A DNA stretch of 64,000 nt from Oxyruncus cristatus (lineage: Eukaryota; Chordata; Aves; Passeriformes; Cotingidae). This document shows positions 11,929-25,100 of this stretch, in pieces. Below the pieces are notes generated by a model. The model worked only from the letters and a program-made list of their open reading frames with translations, was not told where the DNA came from and made no database searches. Where the stretch lies: contig VXAY01000768.1 in NCBI GenBank assembly GCA_013399855.1, positions 558,001 to 622,000 on the forward strand, in the 5' to 3' direction. Both the position numbers and the translations under genes were made by a program. Every line of letters begins with the position of its first letter. The stretch's first letter is position 1.

Positions 11929-14900
11929 ATTTAATTGGATATTAGGCTAGATGGGCTAACCAAAAGAAGGAAATTTGCAAAAAACATTTGCACCCATCCT
12001 TGAGGCCTACCCTGATAACAGTTTGCCGGTATGAGTGCTGAGTAGCTGAAATTCTCTGCAAGAGGTTTGCCGTTTGGACTCTTGCTCGCTATTAACTCAG
12101 ACTATCAACAAAGCAACTTTTTCCTCACAGCGAAGAACCTGATGGAATTATAGATCTCCATCAAATTTGACAGATTTGAATTACTGACCTAGAAAGGAAA
12201 ACATTCATATTCCTTTACTGAGTCCCAAAGCAATCCTTTTTTTTTTTTATTACAGTTTTAATTAAATGTGATGGGGAACGGATTTCAAGATTTGGTTCAC
12301 AGCACTCCATTATGTATGTTTTTGCCTCCTTAAGCATGACTGGTTTTTAGACTTAGGGTGTAGCAAAAGCTGCCTATATTTATAAGGGCAGACAACACAT
12401 GAAAGAAATAGGAATAATTACTCTTCGCTTAGACAAAAAAATTAAAAAGACAATGGAAAGGAGACTAGAATAGCAACATATAGAAGAAGACAAAATAAAT
12501 TAAGTATCAATCCAGAAAATACAGAATGAAAGCATCATCTGAACCTCCTAAGCTGAAGCATACTGAAGAAAACTGATGCCTACCTCTTACTATTTTTTTC
12601 AGAGATGATGTCTATCTTTCTAATAGACAGTGAGGTTAATTATTTCTTCATATTTTTATTTAACTTTGTAATATTGAATGTCTTGTTTTCTTCTTTCTTT
12701 AGTAGTCCTTCAAAAACCTAAAAAGTCAACTAAACTTTTAGAAAATGGGTAAAATTTTTTACAGTTAATGTTTTCACATTTTCAAGCAATTATCAAATTA
12801 GGAGGTTTTTTTAGAAAAAGGATGGTATAGTCAGAGATGTTTAAATTAGACAAGTTCTTGATTAATGGATTCTAAAATGGGCAAAGTGTTCTTGCAAATT
12901 CATCATTAGCAATGAGGGAAATAGAGAGGAAAAGAGAATAAAAACAAAATAGCTGTGGTCTTAGATAATGCATAAACTTATTAACTAGAGCTAACTAAAT
13001 GATCAGCTTTTTCTTGAAATTCAACCTTTCGTAGTAGGCTAAAAAATGAAGAAATAAACTTGGTTTAGTAATATTGCAATTATATGGTCAATATGCCAAC
13101 TGGAATAGGCTTTCTCATTCACCAAAGATGTTAAGAATTCCCGGACTAAAGATCTTGCACCTAGGAATTAGTTATCTCCAAGCACATACATACCCCAACA
13201 CCACTTTCGAATTTCATGTGGATGATAATTACACTACTGAATTACAAGAAAATATTTCAGTTTTATCCAGCTTCTCTTTTTTACCTCCAACTGTATTGAA
13301 AACATCCTTTTTTCTGATTATGACCAGACAAAACAAAGCCAATATCTACTTACTTTATGAATAAATACATAAAATACAAGAGCCATTCACACTGTACTAC
13401 ATCTGTTATATGAAATACACTCCCATTGTAGTGTTCAACTATCCATACATATATTCCAAATGCAGATACAAATGTATCACCCTTCAGTGCTCTAGATATT
13501 CTTCCAGTGATGCTTAGAATTATTCTTCTGCACTGTTTTCTGTTATTTTTGAGTGCAGGTATTTGATGAAAGAGGTTGTGTCTGTATGAATTCTCAACAC
13601 TTATTTTTTTGCCATAGAAGCTTGGCAAGCAAGGGATTTTTTTTGTGGATTTTTTTTTTTTTTTAATATATCTTAAAACACTACAGGTTGTCCTGGTTTG
13701 CCCTTATTTTGTCATATTTCATAATTTAAATACAAAACCAAACTGATTTTGAAATAATGTCTTGAAAGTCCTTATTTTTAAAACCTTGTCAAAAACCTCA
13801 GTCTTCTGAAGTAGTTTAAACTGAACAGTGTGACCCAACTAACAGTGAGACAAAGGTAGCATTCTGAAATGTAGGTGCCTCAACTGTCTTTTTTCTGTAA
13901 TCAGGAAAATGAGAGAGGCACCACCAGACTTAAATAGGAGCAATCAATTACCTCAGGATGGGTTGAATCAGGCTGCATTTATTATAGACAGACCCTCAAT
14001 CCTTGACTGGATAATTGCTAAACTTGTAGACAATAAAAAAGGAGTTCTTGAGCCTGGCTTCTTCTGCCAAGTACAGGTTTGATACAATCTCAACCTAGAT
14101 ATCAGTAAACTGATTTGACTTTTTTCTCCAAATTAATTTTATTTCTCCAAACAGCCCAAGACAGTTAATTAAACATGCAGTAGTTGGTATCACATTCTCA
14201 GTTTGTGTGTCATGGCATTTGTGTACATTATGTCTGCATTCCACTGAAAAGGTATATGCTGGATAGAGCACTCCTGCAAAAGAGAGCAATTACCCCTTGT
14301 TGTAAGAGCAGCCCGGCATGAGTCACAACAAAGGCCTCCATACCAGTAGCTCTGGGAAAGGCAATAGTGAACAGTCTCAGGGTACCTGTCACTTTGTATT
14401 TTGTATATCAGTGGTACCACTGACTCCCATCTCCGGGGCAGGCCACGGAGGTGACAGAAAGAGAAACTCTGCAGAGGCCAAAAGGGACCTCGTAGAGTTT
14501 GTTCTAACTCAAAGCCACTGACCTGGTAAAGAAACAAACTTGGAAGTAGGAATCTGCCTGCAAAGCCACCATGGGAGAATATTTTATGAATTCTTATAAT
14601 TTCTGTTTTATCTGACCAATTACTTGCAGCTTTCTTTGTTTAAAAGTTCTGAAAAAAATTTCTCTTATATTTTTTCATCCTTAAGGTTTTGGAACATTTT
14701 CTACACAGAAGAGGTCTGGACAACCCCAAAGTTTTGACTGTCTTATGATTCCATCACAATATACCTCCACACAATAATTTCCTCACATTTCATTGAAGAA
14801 CTAAAGTTCTATGTATCCTGATGATCCTCTATTAGAAGTCCTGTCATTTTCATGAATGAGAACAAAAATAAACTCCCACAATATAGTCTACAGGAAGTAT

Positions 14901-14980
14901 TTATTGGCTTCATTTTTTTCATTTTCATTTTAGGAACAGGAAAAGTAAAGCTAGGAAAAACACTTACATATAATTTAAGA
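11929..14980. other. AT-rich single-copy DNA
   Basis: No gene or mobile element was recognised. T-rich and A-rich homopolymer runs occur near 12238 and 13650. Open frames near 13074 (96 codons, plus), 13350 (92, minus) and 14190 (115, minus) carry no known domain or coherent splice context. Confidence 0.5.
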
Positions 14981-14985
14981 CTTAT

Positions 14986-15548
14986 TGGAGTGGGTTGACC
15001 TTGGCTGGTTGCCAGGTGCCCATCAAGCCACTCCTTCCCCTCAGGAAGATGAGGGAAGAAAACAAGAGAGAAAAAAACCTCATAGGTTGAGAAAAGGCAA
15101 AAATACAAAAGCAACATGTCGTGTCCTTGAAAGAAAAGAGATAAAACAACTATTTTATTCTCTACTTCCCGTCATCAGGCAATCTGCCACTTCCTAGGAG
15201 GTAGGACTTCAGTACATATAGCAGTTGCTCTGGAAGTCCAACATTGTAAATAACAAATGCCTCCCCACTCCTCTTTTCTTTTATGTCTGAGCTGACATCA
15301 TGTGCTAAGGAATATTCCTGTGATCAGCTTGAGTCAGTTGTCCTGGCTAATTCCCCTCCCAAGATTTTGACCACCCTCAGCCTACTGTTGGGGAGCAGAA
15401 TGCTGGTGAGACAGCGCTGATGTTGTGCCAGCACTTGCACACCAGTAGCCAAAACATCGGTGTGTTACCAGCACCTTTCTAGGTACCAATGCAAAACACA
15501 GCACTGTGAGGGCTGCTATGGGGAAAATGAACTCCGTCTTAGCCAGAC
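14986..15548 (-). mobile_element. Solo LTR, family shared with 39.1 kb and 52.7 kb
   Basis: In antisense this 563-bp block follows the same order as the LTRs at 39123 and 52682: the AAACACAGCAC block, the CCTGGCT block, a CRE-like site, a TATA-like box and the GGTTGA block. It is flanked by perfect CTTAT duplications (14981-14985 and 15549-15553). On the minus strand there is CATAAAA (15279-15285) as TATA-like box and AATAAA (15154-15159) as polyadenylation signal. There are no internal genes, so it is a solo LTR. Terminal bases have decayed from the usual TG...CA. Confidence 0.85.
15293..15300 (-). promoter_or_regulatory. CRE-like site in LTR U3 (TGATGTCA in LTR sense)
   Basis: The site lies about 8 bp upstream of the TATA-like box of the minus-strand LTR. 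The sister LTR at 39 kb has TGACATCA at the equivalent place. Both are one CpG transition from TGACGTCA, the CREB/ATF site. Confidence 0.5.
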
Positions 15549-15553
15549 CTTAT

Positions 15554-17589
15554 TTAGTACAGTGGAAAGGGTAGTTAAATGGTTTCTTGATTTGATCCTA
15601 ACCTTGGCAAAAATGACTTGTAGGGAGATATTAAGAAAGCCACATTTATGTTTGACTAGATTTTACAATGGTTGTTGGATTGAATCGTTGCAAAGAAGTA
15701 AAACTAAAAAAGCTGAAGTAGAATAAGTAGGGCCAATATAAGGCCCAGTAAATGAGTTCAGTATGATTATAAAGGCAATATTCTGCAATGACTTCAGAGG
15801 AGCTAGGCTTCTGTAAGCAAATCTAGAGAACAGATGTTGTCATAGTTAATGTAGGCAATAATAAAAGCTTGCACAAATGTTTTGACTGTGTGCACAGTTG
15901 GACTGACAAGGTTTGAGAGAAACCCAGTGAAAATATTCCCCTAGAGACAGCAGGAGTTTAAGCTTGACATTAGTGAAGTAACTGGGAGAACAGTGATGTT
16001 TTTACTTAAGATGGAAAATGGATTAGTGAAATGTTTTGAAAGAGAAGATCAAGGGATTAATTTTGGCCATAATGAATTTTAAATAGCAACTGGATGCAGA
16101 TATTTGTGAAAACCAGACCAAGATCCTTGACTGGATGGAAGGTGATAGATCTTCCACAGAAAAACAGATTTTCAAGTAATTTAAATATTCTGCTACGTAT
16201 TAGGCAACTAGTAAGCTGCATTTTTACTACAACCTGGACATCAAAATAGCAGACAAGAGGTCATGAACACCCTAAAAAAATTGATTGCAAGGTATTGTTA
16301 AAATAAGGAAGTCAATGTTATCAGTACAAGTAAATATATCACTTCTAGAACATTTATTTACACCCAGTTTGAATTTTATTCAAGAGTTTCACTAATTAAT
16401 TCCTCCCAACACTCTCATATGCTCAGTTATAGCCTGCAATACATTTAACATTATGCTTCAAATTTATACAAGATTACAGGTCTAAGAGGTCTGCATCACT
16501 TCTGCAAAAGAAATTTTTCTCCTTTTATTGTATTTTTCTACTTCTCCCTCCCACTTCTACACTTTACTGGGAGACAGTTTATCTGTTGAAATACAGTGAA
16601 AGTTTATATCTAAAATAAATATTCATAATGCAAGATTTTAATAAACTGCAGCAGACACTTTTATGGTACCACTAACAAAACAAGTGAATTTAATTAAAAA
16701 AGAAGATGAAAGAATGTGAATTGACAAGCTTGTTTCATACAGAGTGTCATAATAGATTCAAGAGCCACCAGAGATCAAGAAATGGGAGGGATGAGAACAG
16801 AAAGGAATTTTGCTGGAGGGAATTTCACTTGCTGGAATTGTAGCAAATAGGGAGAAACCCAAAAATAATACTAAGAAAAGGTTTAGGAGCCTCTGTTGTA
16901 GATACACTGTATAGATAAACTAGAGATTTATTTATTTTAAAGGAACATTGGCCTGCATATATTTGCAACCATCTCTAGTTTCTCAAATTTTATTATTGCT
17001 TTAAACTCCAGGTCATAAAAACGCAGAATCGTCCCCTGATTCATGGGTTTTCTATCATTCTCTTTTTCTTCTCTTTCACACAGAGAAAAGAGCTGAGCAT
17101 CTGATTTTGCAGTTTGGAGTGGTGCCCTTAGCTCTCAGTAAATTAACATATGATCAAACCCATTTGCACCTGAGCAAACTGGTAGTCTCTAGGTAATGTT
17201 GCCTTTTTTTTTTTTTTTTTCAGATTCTGGTAGATTTAGCCAAACTTTGAAAATTCCAGTCCAAAACTAAAGCAAAAACAAGCTGTCTAAATATTGACTC
17301 ATACTATGTTTATTGAACAGGTTCAATTTTTTTTTCTATTTGCATTTTTTGCAAACCAAAATTTTTCGTAAAAGAACATTGCATGTTAATAATACTTACT
17401 TGTCTTCCCAAGCAAAGAATGTGAAGGGTATTGACCTTCTCAAACATCAAAGAGAGATTTTTTTTGAAAGAAGTAGTTAAGTAAGACTCACAAAGACTTT
17501 TACCCTCTGAACTGTACTACTTCATAAATTTTCCTACAACCACTGATAAACTCTGTAGCTTTGTCATACACCTCTGTGAGACACTGGAT
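15554..17589. other. AT-rich single-copy DNA
   Basis: No gene or mobile element was recognised. There is a poly-T run near 17204-17221. One 88-codon plus-strand frame just after the LTR (15460-15726) starts inside the LTR and has no support. Confidence 0.5.
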
Positions 17590-18130
17590 TGTTATATTAT
17601 TTGGTCAGAACCAACTCAAGTGTGTGTGCATGTGTGTCTGGGGGAAGGGTCAGACCAAATCTCACTGAGGTGAGGTCAGGCCATATCTCACATGGCAACC
17701 CATGTAGCTTCATGGGGCAGCCCCAAACTAGCTGTCAGAAAAAGGCAGCCTGGGAGCCTGCCTGCACTATGCCTCCTGGAATCCTTAACTAGCCTCTGAT
17801 GGGCTACATCACCCCTCGCTCTGGCCTGGAGCCACAGAGTGGCCAGTGGGCCAGCAGTCCCAGACTGGGAGAGGTGGCCACAGCGTGCCAGAGCACATAA
17901 AATCTGCAGCACAAGGTCTTCATTTTGCTCTTGGGACCTGCCACCTACCTTATGAAAACTGGACTTCCACACGACTCTGGTGGTAGCTATTTTTTCTCTT
18001 ATGCTTCTCTCTATCTTTCTGCTTCTTCTCTATTCTCTTTCTTCACTGCTTTCTCAATACTTTGAATAACTTAAAACCTGTGGGTTGTATTTTGCTAGGT
18101 TGTGTGGCTTAGCATGTGCTAAGTCAATGC
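17590..18130 (+). mobile_element. Probable solo LTR (ends not resolved)
   Basis: A GC-richer block in AT-rich surroundings begins TGTTAT. It has a CATAAAA TATA-like site near 17896 followed by a GGTGGTAGCT motif and a long CT-rich stretch (about 17990-18060). That is the same architecture as the LTRs at 6.3 kb and 37.9 kb. No convincing target duplication was found, so the borders are approximate and the call rests on architecture alone. Confidence 0.45.
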
Positions 18131-18211
18131 TTTCTGGAATGCTCCGTTTTAGTTGAATGTTACCTTTATAAGCTTTTGCCAAGATCTCTTGTTTTCTCCC
18201 TTGTTAGCAGT

Positions 18212-18778
18212 TAAAGCCGATTGCTTTAGGAAGGAGGCGAACACGCCTGTGGGTTCTTGGCTAATTTTGCTGAGTCTTTATTGCATCGATGGAGAGGAGC
18301 GGAGACCAGTGAGCACAAGAATCTCGAGGGGAAGCAGGCAAATTGCGAGGGTGGAGTGAGAGCGAGGGTTTATATAAGGTTGGGTAAGGAAGGTGCTAGA
18401 ACTTGGGTAGAGTTACACAAATATGGAAAGGGTAGGTTGAGCTAGCTCTAAACATGGGTAAAAAGGGTTGGAACATTATAATTAAGGGGTGGCAACAAGC
18501 CAAATAAGGAACATCTGCATTGCAGGGGAAAACTGACCAATGGGAAAATAGGAATAAACTTTTTAAAATTGTGAGGGTTGAAATATATGAAACTGGGGTA
18601 CAAAACATTCAAACATGCATTAACAATGCTACTACACAACATGCTTTAACTATAACAGTCCAAGAACAAGAAGAAGCTTGGTTGCAGTGCGTTGTCTCTT
18701 CCTTATTTATTCTGCTTTTCGTACAATGCTTTTCTCCATCTGTTCCACTTTTCCTGAGGAATCTTGACATCCCCGACA
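18212..18778 (-). mobile_element. Probable solo LTR, opposite orientation
   Basis: In minus-strand sense the block begins TGTCGGGG (from 18778) and has a TATA box TTATATAAA (18369-18377). An AATAAA (18277-18282) lies about 90 bases later, as expected for U3-R. AGCAGT occurs at both borders (18206-18211 and 18779-18784), a possible 6-bp duplication of ERVK type. The 3' border lacks a clean CA, so that end is tentative. No internal genes are present. Confidence 0.65.
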
Positions 18779-18784
18779 AGCAGT

Positions 18785-21235
18785 AAAAGTATCTCCTGAG
18801 AAACATGTGCCATGTCTTCTCTTTAACTATCTCAAGGTATTAAAGAATGAAGGCTCTTCAAAATATTCAGTGGGTGAATTTTTGAAGACTTGTTTTTGAA
18901 AGTAAAACTTCTGGTTGAGCTTGTGGCTCTGGGGCCAGGGTCTTACAACTTTCCAAATCTATAAAAATATGACTCTGTAAACAAAACAATATTTTCTTTA
19001 ATGCTAAAGCAATGCCTTACAAAGACACTGATATTTTTGCTTGAACTTAAAGATCAAGGGGTGATTTGGATATCCCAAGGCAAAGTTAAGGATCATCAGC
19101 ATTGGCAAAACAAAAAGTTTACTGTTACCGTCATTAAACACCGAGAAAATTATTTCTGTTACAAACTGCACTCAGGTCTCTGGTTTATGTGTGTCTGGAA
19201 AATTTTTCACATATAGAAGATCTGCTTATCTCACTTTAACAATCAATTTGGTTGGAAAATCAGTCTTTGGACTTTCGTGCATGCTCTTCACGCAATACAT
19301 TGGTATCTATGCATTCATCTCTAAGGTAATTTTATATAAACCTTATTTAGTTGCAGGATGGGCATCTCACAGCATTCTGAGGAGACTTCCATTTTTGGAT
19401 TGAACCCAATGTAAAGCAAAGATTTATGCCTTCTCTCTAAATTAGAACTTGTAGGCCCTACGTATGAGAGCAATAGAACATATTTATTACAGCCAATATA
19501 AAATCATCATTCTTTTTTCTTAGTGTAGGCATACAAATTCTCAATCCATTTACAATAGCTCACTTTGCAAACAAACATCCTGAGGACTGTTTATGCTATG
19601 TCTATTTCTTTAGGAATGATCAACTACTAAAGTATTTGGTCTGAATAAATAATTTATGGAGTTTCCAGAAGTTTTAAATGTGTGTTGGTTTTATATATTT
19701 CAGCTGCTAAAACACCTTCCTAGACAACCTAGTAACTGCTTGTAAAATAAACTTATGGAAGGAAAACCAATCATTTCAGCTTGTTGCAAACATGAACACC
19801 ATGCAACTAACCTCTTCCTCGTAAGACCACAGCAGCTGTCCTCAGATCTTTTATATTCAGAGTGATTACAGTTTAACTGCCTGTCCTGTCTTCTCTAAAC
19901 AATCTTATTTTAAACTGTGAGTGACATAGTCTAGACTGCATTACTTGAAGTAATGCATAGGATTAAAGAGGAAACAAGCTCATTTGAATAGTCAGGATAA
20001 AGCTAAATAGAGCTTAAGATCTGTGATTTATTAATAATAAAAGATATTGTATTTCCCTGATTTTTTTTTCCTATTACAGATCAAGACCTACTACAGCTAT
20101 AATAGTACAAGTGGTCTGCAGAATTTTTATGTACTTTTGTCCATGAACATTGAAGAAAATAGATTTTTGATCAAACCACAAGTTTTGATGTATCAACTCC
20201 TTAGGGAAATACCTGAGTTTGCATATGAATATTGATGGGATGTATGAGCTTCAAATGTTCTTTCCTGCTAAAGCTACAGTCATTCAATCAGAGAGCAGTT
20301 GAGAACGTGAAATGGTGGGGGTCTGTCACAGCCTGTGAATAATGAGCTTCAAACAGTTGAAGACATCTTCAAAGTGAACACATCAAATGACTTCTAGCCT
20401 GCCATATGTTTGTAGCTAGTCTTCAGTTAACAATTGCAAAATAATAAGAATCTGAATCTGCTTACATACAATTAGCAAGAACAAAAGGGCCAGATATTTT
20501 GCCAACTTCAGCTATGAAGAAAGATTTGATAGACAAAACAATAGTCATTTTACAATAAAGATTTCACTGACATAGTCAGGGAATAATTAAGAGATTTTCT
20601 GAGGGATCTGGTAACACAAAATTACTGCAGCTATTTCCTGTAAGACAACTAATTCTTTAAGAAAGTAATAAAATAAACTCATAAAGCAAACAAACAAACA
20701 GCAAAAACCCACTCCTAATAAATGAATTATTTTTCTGCCTCAGGTTAACCACTTTAGATAAGCAGAATCTATATTTGCCAAAGGATATTCACCTAGACTG
20801 ACTTCATAGCATAATACATTGCAGGGCAATAGTTCTGCAATATTGTGTGCCCATCATGTTTCTAACCATCTTGCAATTACATTTCTACGTATTTATCTCT
20901 CTCACCCTTGTAAATCTTTCTGTTCCTCTCCAGAAGCTTACTCCACAGCTGCCCCAGATGGACAAGCATCATCATATGCGGTGGCTGTGTGTGCTGCTGC
21001 TAGCCAGCAAGCATGTGCGTGCTGATAGACCTAACAGCTGGTCACACAAAACTGGTAATTGCTGATCTCATGAAATTTGCTGGAATTTAATTATCTTCAT
21101 GACCTTTTATTCCCAGTGAGTTTGGCTCAAATTGATAAGTACATTGAAAACTTCTTGAGGAAAGAACATGTGATTGCAGCACTGCCTTGTTTCTAAAATA
21201 AGAAATATTTCTGAAGTGGCCTCAGTGAGATGACA
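18785..21235. other. AT-rich single-copy DNA
   Basis: No gene was recognised. A CAAA tract lies at 20689-20708. A plus-strand segment 20080-20235 has a good splice acceptor and stays open to a stop, and is treated as a finding. Other frames of 60-88 codons overlap on both strands. Confidence 0.5.
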
Positions 21236-21241
21236 GCAGTT

Positions 21242-22143
21242 CAGAAAATTAAGGATCAAGGTCTGTTCAACATCTTTGTTGGTGACACAGACAGTGGGAT
21301 CGAGAGCACCCTCAACAAGTTTGTTAACACCACCAAGCTGCATGTTCCAATCAACACATTAGACTGAAGGGATGACACCTGGAGGGACCTTGACAGGCTT
21401 GAGAGGTGGGCTGATGCAAACCCTATGAAGTTTGACAAAGTGAAGCACAAGTTCCTACACCTGGGTAGGGGCAATGCCAGGCACATCTATAGTTTGGGTG
21501 GAGAAGTGACTGAGAGCGCCCTATGAAGAAAGACGGGTGTGATGGTTGATGACAAACTCAACATGAGCCAGCAGTGTGTGCTCACAGCCCAGAAAGCCAA
21601 ATTGAATCCTGGGCTGCACCAAAAGGAGCATGGCAAGCAGGTTGAAGGAGGTGATTCTCCCCCTCTACTCTGCTCTTGTGAGAACCCACCTGGAGTACTA
21701 TGTTCAGTTCTGGTGCCCCTAACATAAAGAAATAATACTGTTGGAGTGAGTCCAGAGGAGGGCCAGAAAGCTGACAAGAGGACTGGAGTTGGGGCTGTTC
21801 AGCCTGAAAAAAGAAGGTTGCGTGGGGGCCTACAGAGAAGCTGCAGAGGGACTCTTTGTCAAGAACTGTAGTGATAGGACAAGGAGTAATGGCTACAGAC
21901 TGAAAGAGGGGAAATTTAGGTTAGCTATTAGGAAGCAAGTCTTTACTGTGAGGGTAGTGAGACACTGGAACAGGTTGTCCAGGAAATTTGTAGATGCTAC
22001 AATCCTGGCGGTCCTTAAGGTCAGTTGGATGGAGCTTTTTACAACAGTCTAGTGGAAGTGTCCTTGCCCATGGCAGGGGGGTTGGGACTAGGTGATCTTT
22101 AAGGTGCCTGCCAATCCTTAACATTCTATGGTTTTGTAAGGTC
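21242..22143 (+). mobile_element. CR1 retrotransposon, about 900-bp 3' portion in sense
   Basis: This is the most complete sense CR1 stretch in the window. It covers the C-terminal half of the reverse-transcriptase frame and the whole 3' UTR, ending in ACATTCTATGG. Stops and frame changes break the frame, for example around 21365 and 21520. The best relic frame is 21789-22052. Possible short target duplication: ACAGCAGTT at 21233-21241 and ACAGTAGTT at 22144-22152 (one transition). Confidence 0.93.
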
Positions 22144-25100
22144 ACAGTAGTTTTTGAGTCAGGAGACAGACATTAACACCAACATTCAATTGAGATGGAA
22201 GTCAAATTATTTGTCTTCTTTATTACTGAGATGGAATAATCTTCTGAAAATGCATTACCTAACTATCCAAAGAAAAACTGGAGAAAAACAATGAGCCTAA
22301 ACAAAGACAAGTACATGGAAAGATATGTCAAAATTCAAATTGTTTCAGTATGAGATTAGGATTTACCATTAGTGACTGGTATACTTCAATTTCACGTTCA
22401 CTTAGTCTATCGGTGGGACTTGGGACTGCTGAAAGCCAACTGCTGGAGAAATAAAGTATGACTGGGAAATTCAGTGGATGTGAGGCAAAAGGAAAAGCAA
22501 AGAACAGCAACAGCTTATCTTCATAGAAATTTTTATAGCAAATAAAATTTTGCAAATTCAAAAGCTCTACAGAATGTTCTATTGAAGGCTTTGAGTTTAA
22601 GATGTGAAAAAATAAGAGATAAAGAATAGAAAAACATCTATTAAATCAAAGTAAAATGCTACCTAACTATACTACCAAAAAAAAATGTCTGGAATGTGTA
22701 CAAAACTTTGTTCAAATAATAATGAATAATGAACAAATTTGTAAAAATCAAAACCAGGAAAAAATATAATGAAAAATTTGGTTATAGCTATTGAAAAAGT
22801 CATGTAAGAATAAGTTCATCCATCTATAAGTCTGAAAAGAAAGACAAGAAATCATATTCATAGTCAAAATAATTAAAATGCGTAGTATTATAAAAGATAA
22901 TTTTTTAAGGTGAAAATTAGCACATGGCATTTTTATTGAAGGTAGCTTTGCTGCATCTTTTATACTAACTCTGAATCTACTACACCAAAAGCAGCAGTCA
23001 CCTTAAAGCCCTTAGATTTCCCTCCTATTTCTACAATATCTCTCATTCTTATTTTTTGTGACACATTCTGAGACACAATTTGGTTCTCCGGATTCATAAT
23101 TATGCTTCCCAAAATGTCAATGCAAGATGAATCTCAACCTCTTTTTCATCAGTCCTCAGAATTTTTATTGGTAAGAACTTATCTATTCATGATCTATGTT
23201 GGTCTTGACCCCTTGAGAGAAAAGCAAGTCTGGTGGCCTGGAATCAGAGACATAAAAATAAAGCAAAGATGTAGTTCTCTGATCATTTAATGTGGCTGAG
23301 AAGGAGGTGTTCTTTAACACTGCCTGTTAAATATCAAAGTAGGATGGAACATATTTTTCAGTAGCAGACAAAGGAAATGTGTGCTCTAGATGAGACAACC
23401 ACCATGCATTATTATGACTCAGTACTTCTCTTGCCACCTCAAAAGACTGGGTAAATGCAAAGTCCTTCAGTGAGAGAATTTTAACCACAATACTGCTCAC
23501 AGGACCATGTAAATGTAGGTCCAAGAGGAAAACAAGCCTTGTCCCATTATTAATTTATTAAGTTCAAAGAATTCAATCTCCCTGCAGAGCCTACATTATG
23601 ACAGAGAAAATAATATATCAAATACAGTAAGTGAATACTGTAAGTTAGCTACGAATCCAAAACAGCTTGAACACAAGACATTAAGGAACCCAAACATTTG
23701 AAATACTCCTGGATTGTGAACACTAGGATGAGAAATACTCCGACTTGGCTGTGGAAAGTAGAAAGGTTGAACACATATACATGTCCTCTTGGGACTTATC
23801 AGAGGGTGGACAAGTGTTCTCAATGATGGTAACTTCAGGTCAGCATCAATATATCAAGTGCCTATCTATTTCATAAATTAAAGGTTATAAAAAGGAAAGA
23901 TGTAACTAAAGATGAAAAATATAAACTGCATTTTCACTTGTAAGGAAACTTAGAAGATGTGCATATTTAGTAGAAGACACTGAAGACAGCTGTACAATTT
24001 TTATTATAGACCAGCAATTTGTATTTCCATCTTCAAGAAAATAGGAAGTACATGAGAAAAGTGAATATAGTAAACACAAATATAAAACCAAATCAATGAA
24101 GTTAATATTGGTTTAAAATTAAAAACCTATTTTAATACTCTGGAAGTCTATCCCTCCAACATATAAGAAAATCCAAACAAATTCAATGGGAACAAGTCCT
24201 CTGTAGTTGTTTATATCTTCTAGATTTTCGGCTTTGAACTCTTTTTTCTCAGGTTCAGAGGAAGTCTGACACTTTTTTGTGACATGTTAGCTAAATCTGC
24301 AATGGACATTCTGAACATACACTTTGGTGTTTGTTTTAATCCAAAATTTGAAAGGATTGTGTGCCATCTGTCCATGATAAGAACTGGGATAGTGCAACCA
24401 AGAAGTAGAGAACTCATTTTCTCTGTGTTTCAGCATTTTAAAGCCTATGCAGAAACAGGATAGCTTTGTTTTCATGTATTCCATCTCAAATCTGGATGAG
24501 TCAAAATGAAAATGACTATGTTCCCTTTGGCTGTCTTTATGAAGAATCATTTCTTGTCCCTTTATATTCATGAGGTAATTAAACTTAATGCATGTTTTTA
24601 TCAGACGGCTAAGAGGTGTAGGACAGCAGATCAATGTCTGGGTCATTTGTGTAAGAAGCACCTTAAAGTACAGAACAGTTAACTCAAGGATAAAATGAAA
24701 TATTCATCATTTCAAAGCTAAAGATCCAAATTAAACAGCCTTTTTATTGTTGTTGTTTGTCACATAACAAAACAAAACCAACCATTCTTTCTTTTGCTAA
24801 ATTCTCCATCATGATGAATTTTTCAAGTATGAATGGACCCCTACCCCTAAGCTCTCTTGGAAGAAAGTGAGTTAATATTCATGACCAAAAGGGAAAGATC
24901 ACATACAAATTTGTATACGGTAAGGTTCTGAAATTCTTCTACATCACTGATATCATGAAAAGAAAATACAAATCTCCTCAAGTTTTATCTCCCAAGGCCC
25001 TCTCCTATATAGTTCATTCCTCTCAGACTTTTCTCTGACTTTCATTCTTTCTGTAGTTCATGATCAATTAAATTAAGCTGGCAGAACAAACATATTAATA

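Noticed and set aside
18108..18123. Maf/AP-1-like palindrome CTTAGCATGTGCTAAG as a regulatory site
   Set aside because: A dyad is present, but it matches no established consensus well and sits at an uncertain LTR border.
24287..24661. 124-codon minus-strand open frame
   Set aside because: No recognisable domain, no splice or promoter context, and composition like the surrounding AT-rich DNA. Long chance frames of this size are expected in 64 kb.
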